A stretch of 64,000 nucleotides of DNA. Source: Ochotona curzoniae (lineage: Eukaryota; Chordata; Mammalia; Lagomorpha; Ochotonidae). The notes beneath the pieces were generated by a model that was given only the letters and a program-made list of their open reading frames with translations, was not told where the DNA came from and ran no database searches. Position numbers and translations under genes: made by a program. How positions within the stretch are numbered: position 1 is the stretch's first letter; each line of letters begins with the position of its first letter. Below, in pieces: positions 57,411 to 64,000 of the stretch. The stretch is taken from contig NW_024467106.1 of assembly GCF_017591425.1 (NCBI RefSeq), positions 24,914,501 through 24,978,500 of the forward strand, read 5' to 3'.

Positions 57411-57880
57411 ATTGTTTCTTTTAGAAAAACTCCAGTGAATAGTATTTTTAGAGACATGATCTTGAATTGATCATTCAGTTGGAAGCCCTCTGCTGAAGAG
57501 GTTTCCAGCATCTCAACTCTGTATTTACTTCAGGCTCTGTTGTACCGACTTGTGGTCTTTGGCAATGAAACTTGGGTTTTGAGTGGCATTCAGAAGCTAA
57601 CTACTGCTCCTCATGTTTACCCTAAAAGTAATAAAAACACAAAGTCTACCCTACTAAACATTTCAGGTGAATGACTTTTAGAAGCTCTGCAAAAAAAGCA
57701 ATGCAGAATATGAACAATTTTTAGGTTTAAAAATCGTATATCTTATATTTCAGCTAAAATGTGAATTCAGACTGAAAAACAGATTTTTCAAGAGATAAAC
57801 GTATCACTCTTAATTTTTCCTTTTCTTCCACCGTTTACATTGACTCTAACTAGTATTTCATCATAATCTATTTGCTTCCC
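57411..57880. other. Unassigned interval
   Basis: No gene or repeat recognised. Confidence 0.4.
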
Positions 57881-57884
57881 TCCA

Positions 57885-58580
57885 TCCCACTCCTTTAACT
57901 TAATTCTTTCCCATAGCATCACTCAGTTCAATTATTGCAAGAGCCTCCTGAAAGGTCTTGGCTCTTGCTTATCTGAAATGCATGCCCCTGTGATCTTTTA
58001 AAATGCAAATTAGATTAGAACATACTCTTTCATAAATTTTTCAATGCCTCCAAATTGCTTTCAGCATTAAATCTATGGAATGTATCATGCCATACAAATT
58101 TATTAGCTGGCTCTCAGCTTTTTCAATCTACACTCTCATCTTTTCCCACGTTCTTTTCAATCCTGCTTAAACTGTTTCTATAGCCAAAATGTGATTTGCT
58201 CCTTCATCTTCCTTGCATTCCAAGTTACATTCTGTCTACAAAGAATGCTTTTTGTTGCTTCAGTCCCTTCCTCTCCCCCTACAAGTGCATAAATGTCATT
58301 ACATTTTGGTGGCTTTCTTGACTCGTAAGTATCAAGCTCTCAATCCTTCATAATATATCTTTGAAACACACACACATGCACACACACACACCCTCCATCT
58401 GTAGCACCAAAAGTGTAGTGCTACTGTTAATGTACGTTTACTAGCATTAGTATTAAATTTATATTAATATCGGATACAGGATGAGGCTGAATTTTTCTTT
58501 TATTCCAGGAATTTGTATGTGTCAGATGTATAACAGGTGTTTGATAAGTGTGTGAAGTGTAAATGAAGACAGAGTAGGAA
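57885..58580 (+). mobile_element. L2 3' region
   Basis: Follows L2: 'tcttttaaaatgcaaattag' with 'attagaacatactc', 'tttcaatgcctccaaattgc', 'ttcagcattaaatctatgga', 'ctggctctcagctttttcaa' and 'attccaagttacattctgtc', ending near 58575 with 'gtataacaggtgtttgataa' (compare agtaggtgctcaataaa). A CA-repeat lies inside. Mammal-wide age. Confidence 0.7.
58366..58392. repeat. Short (CA)n microsatellite
   Basis: 'acacacacacatgcacacac' with one TG interruption, within the L2. Confidence 0.9.
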
Positions 58581-60400
58581 CAAATGACTTTACAGTCATC
58601 TTAAATTATCTTTTTTTTATCAGCATGCTTTATAATGTGATCCTTTGCAATATTATGTAGATTACGTTCTGAATGTGCAATTACAAGCACAATAGCTATC
58701 CCAAAAAGTGTTACTTTTTATTGGTACATTAAAAATTATTGCCTTGTAGAATAGGATTTTGGGTAATTTGGCAGTCTACAGAGATTGCCAGTTGCAGATG
58801 ATTCTCTTTCCTGCTGAAATCGGCACTCCTTTGATAACCCTGCTGTCTGAAGTTATTACTGGGCTCATCAGGTTTCATAGATAGCACCTAAAGTGTATAA
58901 TAGTACCGTGAAGGTCTGCCATGTGTGGGTTCCTGAGCTGATTGCCATTTGTATTGTCTTACAGAAGAGGCAAATAAAGCACTCAAATACATAAGGCGTT
59001 GTTCATGGATAGCACTCTTATAATGAAGCAGAATTGCAAGATGCACAATTAAATTTTATGGCACTAAGATTTTGATTTATATGATCTGTAGGAGAGAAGA
59101 GAAAAAAATAGATGGGGCAATGAAAATGAGACAATACCCTATCAAATAAATCCTAGCAACACACATTCAAACTGCCATATTCTGAAACAGAAATAAATAT
59201 ATGAAAGATGGTATCTCTACAAAAGGTAATGGCTCATTGGGATTCATGTTTGCTTAGGAAAGTATTTCATGATCATATTTTGATTACAGGGTCAAACCAG
59301 CAGTGGAATAGTGTTAAATTGGAATTCTTTAAAGATGAAGGACAAATTCCTCAGAAAGTTTTCCAGATTCACTATGATAATGATATACACATCATCAGGT
59401 GCTTCTTGTTTGAAAGGGCAAATGCATCAAGATTTTCAAACCACTAACAAAAGCCTGTTGAAAATGTTATATGTGGCTCCGATGTTACACACTTAATTTT
59501 CACAATATTTTAAAAACCATGATATGTATTTACTTTTGCTTTATCACTAACTGCCTTCAGATAACCCATAGTTGTCTTGTGTAGTAGGTAGGTGTGGACT
59601 TTTAAGCACCTTTTGAAATATTTTATTTTAATACTTTTTTCCTCTGTTTTAGGAAAACTTTCAGTATAATATCGTAGAACTATTTCTGTATAATTGTAGG
59701 GTTGTCTAAATGGGTACATGTCAGCTGTAAGGAACTGCAGTCAAACTCCATTTAATAAGAAATCTGCTCTCTCAGCCTTGTGTCATCTGTACAGTCAAGG
59801 GTAGACATACCATCTCTGCATCTGGATCATGGGCATGTTTTTTCACAACTGGATTCACATGCGCCATTTCAGCTGCTTTTCATCTTCTTATCTGGCACAT
59901 GTCAGTCCATGCATGACATGATAATGATTCTGCACATGTTTGTGGCAAATAATTTGTAAATAGGGTGTAGGAAAACCCCAGGCCCAGGGAATCAATGCTA
60001 AACACACATTTCTGTTTTATCTGTTCAATTTTAGACTTCTGTGACCTCATTAATTCCATGATATGTTTCTCCATTTACTTATTTCTGACTTGATCGTGCT
60101 TTAATATTCCATAGTCCATATACCATGAACTCTGTAAAACTTAATAATTCCATGGTGTCTTATGCTGTTGTATCACTGACAAATAGAAAATAATTCCATG
60201 CAACAATAGAGGTTCCATGAGACATTTTTGAATAGTCAATCAACTGTTATGCTGAACCATAACCTGTTTTTTTCTATGACTATCTACTTTCTCAGCCTAT
60301 GCTGTCACTTGAGACTCCACTTTGTAGCTGTGATTATTTTGCACATATACCGTATTCTCTTAGATATCTAAGCTGATGCAATATATCCTAGAAATGGTAA
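58581..60400. other. Repeat-poor interval with possible conserved block
   Basis: No gene called. The part at 58735-59060 is the most compositionally complex repeat-free DNA in the window ('tgctgaaatcggcactcctt', 'gctcatcaggtttcatagat', 'aaggcgttgttcatggatag'). The ORF at 59208-59447 has weak splice-like borders ('tttgattacag' at 59289, 'atcag|gtgctt' at 59398) but no known motif. Confidence 0.35.
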
Positions 60401-60404
60401 AGAA

Positions 60405-61160
60405 TAATCTATCAATATGGAGAGGGCTAAGACAACTAAAAAAATCTATCCACCTTATGACCCAGCTATTCCACTCTTGGGAATATATCAAAAGGTAGTG
60501 AAATCTTCATATGAGAAACTAACCTGTAGCACTATATTAATAGTAGCATGATCCATGTAAGTGAAGACATGGAAGCAACCCAGATGCCTGATGAAAAAAA
60601 AAATGGATAAAGATGCTATGGTACACCTACTCTGTGAAATACTACTCAGCCATTAAAAATGATGAAATTCTACTATTTGCAAGAAAGTGGTTCTAATTAG
60701 AGACTGTTATGCTCACTAAAATATGCCAATCCAAAAAGGACAAATATTACATGTTCCCTCTGAGAAAGGGCAGCATCCATATAAAATACAAGACTAATAG
60801 ACATATAGGTAAACAAGTATGTACTTATAGTCTCATAAATGAACTGCATAATGAAGACTAGCATATCAACACTACACCATGCATCTCTATTCCCAAATAA
60901 AAGCAGGACTTGTAATGAAACTGTGAAGTGTATCTTGACAATAGGATACTAGACTTTCTAACCATTGTCTTACCTACAATGTCAGGATACATTTAAATAG
61001 CAGAATTTTGGGCTTGTGACTGCTGTTAATGACTATAGTAATAATATGGCAGAAAAAAGTGGTGGAAGCAAAATGGGGAGAGATGGAGATGGAAGTGGTG
61101 GAGTACAGAATCCCAACCTATAAAACTGCATAATAAAAAATAATCAAAAAATAGAAAGAA
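60405..61160 (+). mobile_element. LINE-1 3' UTR to 3' end
   Basis: Clear L1 3' region: 'ccttatgacccagctattcc', 'catggaagcaacccagatgc', 'gaaatactactcagccatta', 'gacaaatattacatgttccc', 'cttgacaataggatactaga' and the terminus 'gaatcccaacctataaaact' with an A-rich tail. One of the better preserved L1 3' ends here, but without ORF2. Confidence 0.88.
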
Positions 61161-62330
61161 AATTAATAACCTAGACCTCGTGTGTGTTCTTACTATAGCC
61201 AAGACATTTACAAATTGCTTTCTCTTATTAAATTTTTATGCTGGAAAATGGTTCCTTGTCCCCTATTCCAAATCACTGTACAGACTCATCTTATTTCTTA
61301 GGAAACTTCCAGACTGTACTTTAGACTCAAGTTCTAGAGATCTCTGTGAGCACTTGTCTAAACACACTGCTTGAGTTGCTGTATTGCATATTTGGCTGGG
61401 ATGACAATTTGAAATGATACATCATGGAATGTATTCCATGGAAAATCCAACCACTCTTTTTGCTTATTGCAATGACACTTTCTGATTTAAAACAGCAATA
61501 ACAAACTTCAGTGAAATAATTAACGGTTCAGTCTTTATTTTAGTGATATATATAGTATCCTACAATAAAATTAATTTTCTCCTTGACACTTCTGCTATTT
61601 CACCTTTACCCTGCCTCTTCATCATCCATTGTCAGTGATAATACTGCAGAAATGTTCTATGCACAGTCATATATTCTCATAATAACTTTTATTTTGTCAT
61701 CTGGAAAAACACAAAGAATGAGGTGGGACACTGTGAATAGATAGGTGCCTACATATCTTGGCAATGCAGTTCAAACATCCAAATTTTGAAATAAATGTAG
61801 GAGAAGCATAAGTTGGAATCATAGTTTTAATATCTGAATTTCAATTTCTGTATAACAATATTGAAACAGAAGAAAATCACATTCCATGAATCAGGCCATA
61901 GTTTGAAACTAAAATAGTATAATGAAAAAAACCAATGTCCTGTTTCAGACTCTTTCCCTTGCATTAACACATAATACATTTACTTCATCCTAAATTATTT
62001 TGAACTACAATTTTGTTTTAAGTTAACATAGACCATCTATGTTATATTTGTACCTCTATATTACACAGAATGACATATTAGAAAGGAGACATAATTAGGT
62101 CTCTGTTAGTTAATTCAAAGGAACGTGTCAGATTTTGGAATACTATTTTCCTGGCATATGACCTTATTTTAGTCCTTTAAAATTTGATTTCTCACATCTC
62201 TGAGCTTGTAACTCAGTTTGTATGAAAATTCTTTGCTTGCTCATATGTGCTTCTCTTTCACATCTCAGATAAAATACCATTTCTTAGTGGTTAGTTTGCT
62301 TACCTTGAAATGTAAGTTTCATAGTTTTGG
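61161..62330. other. AT-rich interval without recognised features
   Basis: Only short frames and no named repeat. Confidence 0.45.
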
Positions 62331-62346
62331 CTAGGTTTTAGCTCTT

Positions 62347-62681
62347 TTTTTAAATTATTTTTTAAATTTATTTATTTATTGGAAAGGCAGATATACAGAG
62401 AGGAGAGACAGAGAGGAAGATTTTCCGTCTGATGATTCACTCCCCAAGTGAGTGCAATGGCCAATGCTATGCTGGTCCGAAGCCAGGATCCAGGAACTTC
62501 TTCCAGGTCTCCCATGAGGGTGCAGGGTCCCAAAGCTTTGGGCTGTCCTCTACTGCTTTCCCAGGCCACAGGCAGGGAGCTGGATGGGAAGCGGGGCTGC
62601 CGGGATTAGAACTGGCGCCCATATGGGATCCCGGGCGTGTGCAAGGCAAGGACTTTAACCACTGTGCCACCGCGCCAGGCC
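62347..62681 (-). mobile_element. Young C-repeat SINE with 16-bp target-site duplication
   Basis: Full length. The tail is 'aaatttatttatttattgga'. Then come 'cagatatacagagaggagag', 'gtcctctactgctttcccag', 'gattagaactggcgcccata' (box B region) and 5' end 'ccaccgcgccaggcc'. 'ctaggttttagctctt' is identical at 62331-62346 and 62682-62697. CpG-rich and little diverged. Confidence 0.98.
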
Positions 62682-62697
62682 CTAGGTTTTAGCTCTT

Positions 62698-63412
62698 AAC
62701 TCTAACCCCAGCCATACTTTCATTCACCTTTGAAATGTTAGCCAAAAAAATTAACTACCTCAACTAATGTTTAATATGACAAACATCAGTGCAAATCCTT
62801 CAAAATACATTCTTGTACACTGTTTATTTTTATACTGTGTGAATATTTGATTTTTTATTACTAATATGTGACCTTGGAGAAGGCATGTACTAGGTCTTGT
62901 CTGCTCAACATTTTATTCCGAGAATTGGGTATAATTCCTGCCATATTGTAGGTGCTCAGTAATATATAGTACAGAGATGAATAGCTGCAAAGAACATCAT
63001 TAAGTATCTATTTTGGATGGAATTTATGCAGAATTCATAGAAATTCATAGACATAAGATTGTTTCTTAAGGGGTCCTGTACTTTCAAAATTTAATATAAA
63101 ACACCAATTATCCTTAAGAATCACTTACTATTGCTCTGCTGCAAGACCTATGGCTAGCTGGAGGGATAGTATTATTCCATCTTGGGAAATACACCAAGCT
63201 CAGATTAAGTATTAGCATCAGATAAACAATTCACAGCAAAATCTCTAGAACCAACAAATGCAGTGGCAAGGCATTTAATAGAACATGAGGCTAATGGTTA
63301 ATGGCTACTGATTATCCTATGTAATTCTCGATAATCAAATGCTTGATTCTTTTTCATTTTGGCTTTAAACAAAAAGAATATACCTCTTTCCAAGAGAAAA
63401 ATAAACCTATAA
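62698..63412. other. Unassigned interval
   Basis: No gene or named repeat recognised. Confidence 0.45.
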
Positions 63413-63414
63413 TG

Positions 63415-63745
63415 GAGCTGGTTGGTGGCAGAGTAGGCTAATCCTTTACCTTCAGAACCAAAAGCTCATATAGGCACCCTCATGTGTGCCAGCTGCTCCA
63501 CTTCTGTTCCAGCTCCGTGCTAATGGCTTTGGAAAGCAGCAGAGGATGGTCGAATATCATGGGCCCCTGCACTCACATTGAATAGCTGAAATAAACAACT
63601 GGCTCTCAGCTTCAGTCTTGTCCAGCTCTGGCTATAACAGCAATTTGTGGAGTGAATTGGCAGGTGGGAGATCTCTTTCCCATTGCCCCTCCCTCTCTCT
63701 ATGTATAATTCAGACTTTCAGGTTAATGGGAAAAGTCTTTAATAT
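63415..63745 (+). mobile_element. Older C-repeat SINE
   Basis: 'gctggttggtggcagagtag', 'gctgctccacttctgttcca', 'ggctttggaaagcagcagag', 'ttgtggagtgaattggcagg' and 'ccctccctctctctatgtat', ending in 'aaaagtctttaat'. Full length but diverged. Confidence 0.85.
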
Positions 63746-63807
63746 ACTGATATGCAGTGAAAAAATATATATGTATGTATGTAAATACCCAAAGACCAAT
63801 ATTGTCT

Positions 63808-64000
63808 TTTTAATATTCACTTGTTTGAATGTCAGAAATAGAGACAGAGAATTAGAAAGAGAATGACAGAGACAGAGAAACATCACCCAACTCTTGGTTT
63901 ACTCCCTGGATGGCTGCAACTGCTGGTGTTGACTGTGCTATGCCAGGAGTCAGGAGCAACTTCATGTCTCTCATGTGAGCACCAGGAGCCCAGATATTGA
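63808..64000 (-). mobile_element. C-repeat SINE, reverse, cut by the window edge
   Basis: Tail 'tttttaatattcacttgttt', a gagacagag-rich run, 'actccctggatggctgcaac', 'gccaggagtcaggagcaact' and 'catgtctctcatgtgagcac'. The 5' half lies beyond the window. Confidence 0.85.

Noticed and set aside
59290..59398. Possible exon with weak acceptor and donor
   Set aside because: The frame is short, the acceptor pyrimidine tract is poor, and the peptide matches nothing I know. Kept only as a note under the repeat-poor interval.

Overview
The window looks like a mammalian intergenic or deep-intronic region. It is AT-rich and CpG-poor, has no ORF I would call a gene, and is packed with interspersed repeats. 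The commonest repeat is the tRNA-derived C-repeat SINE (CSINE) of lagomorphs (rabbits, hares, pikas). I count about 28 copies and fragments on both strands. Their shared core reads like 'cccaaagctttgggaccc', with an A/T-rich tail close to 'aataaataaatctt'. That makes a lagomorph very likely. The sequence of the youngest copies reads to me more like pika (Ochotona) than rabbit, but that is a judgement from memory.

Layout. 1-3 kb: an old MaLR-type LTR and three SINEs. 3-6.5 kb: an old sense-strand LINE-1 (ORF2 into 3' UTR) broken by SINEs. 6.5-9 kb: mostly unassigned, with a MIR-like stretch and a LINE-1 3' end. 9.1-11.8 kb: a long antisense LINE-1. 12-22 kb: SINEs, L1 remnants (one apparently 5'-inverted), L2/MIR pieces and AT-rich microsatellites. 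22-25.1 kb: two related LTR-like segments in the same orientation; the first carries a 42-bp x 4 minisatellite. 25-38.8 kb: further L1 and SINE layers, including a compact L1 cluster at 34.2-36.1 kb and nested elements at 36.3-38.5 kb. 38.8-46.6 kb: the longest repeat-poor stretch, with one candidate exon-like ORF at 42.66-42.93 kb. 46.6-64 kb: L1, L2, MIR and SINE copies again, including the youngest-looking SINEs (52.9-53.2 and 62.3-62.7 kb), both with clean target-site duplications.

No protein-coding gene, tRNA, rRNA, CRISPR array or other multi-gene system is supported. The ORFs present are short, and the longer ones mostly lie in SINE or LINE sequence. Nothing here supports an undescribed multi-component system. 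The points most worth checking are the splice-flanked candidate exon, several repeat-free blocks that could be conserved non-coding elements, the minisatellite-bearing LTR pair, and the L1 rearrangements. Repeat calls rest on recognising family-typical sequence by eye, so boundaries are usually good to tens of bases; SINE boundaries with a target-site duplication are exact.
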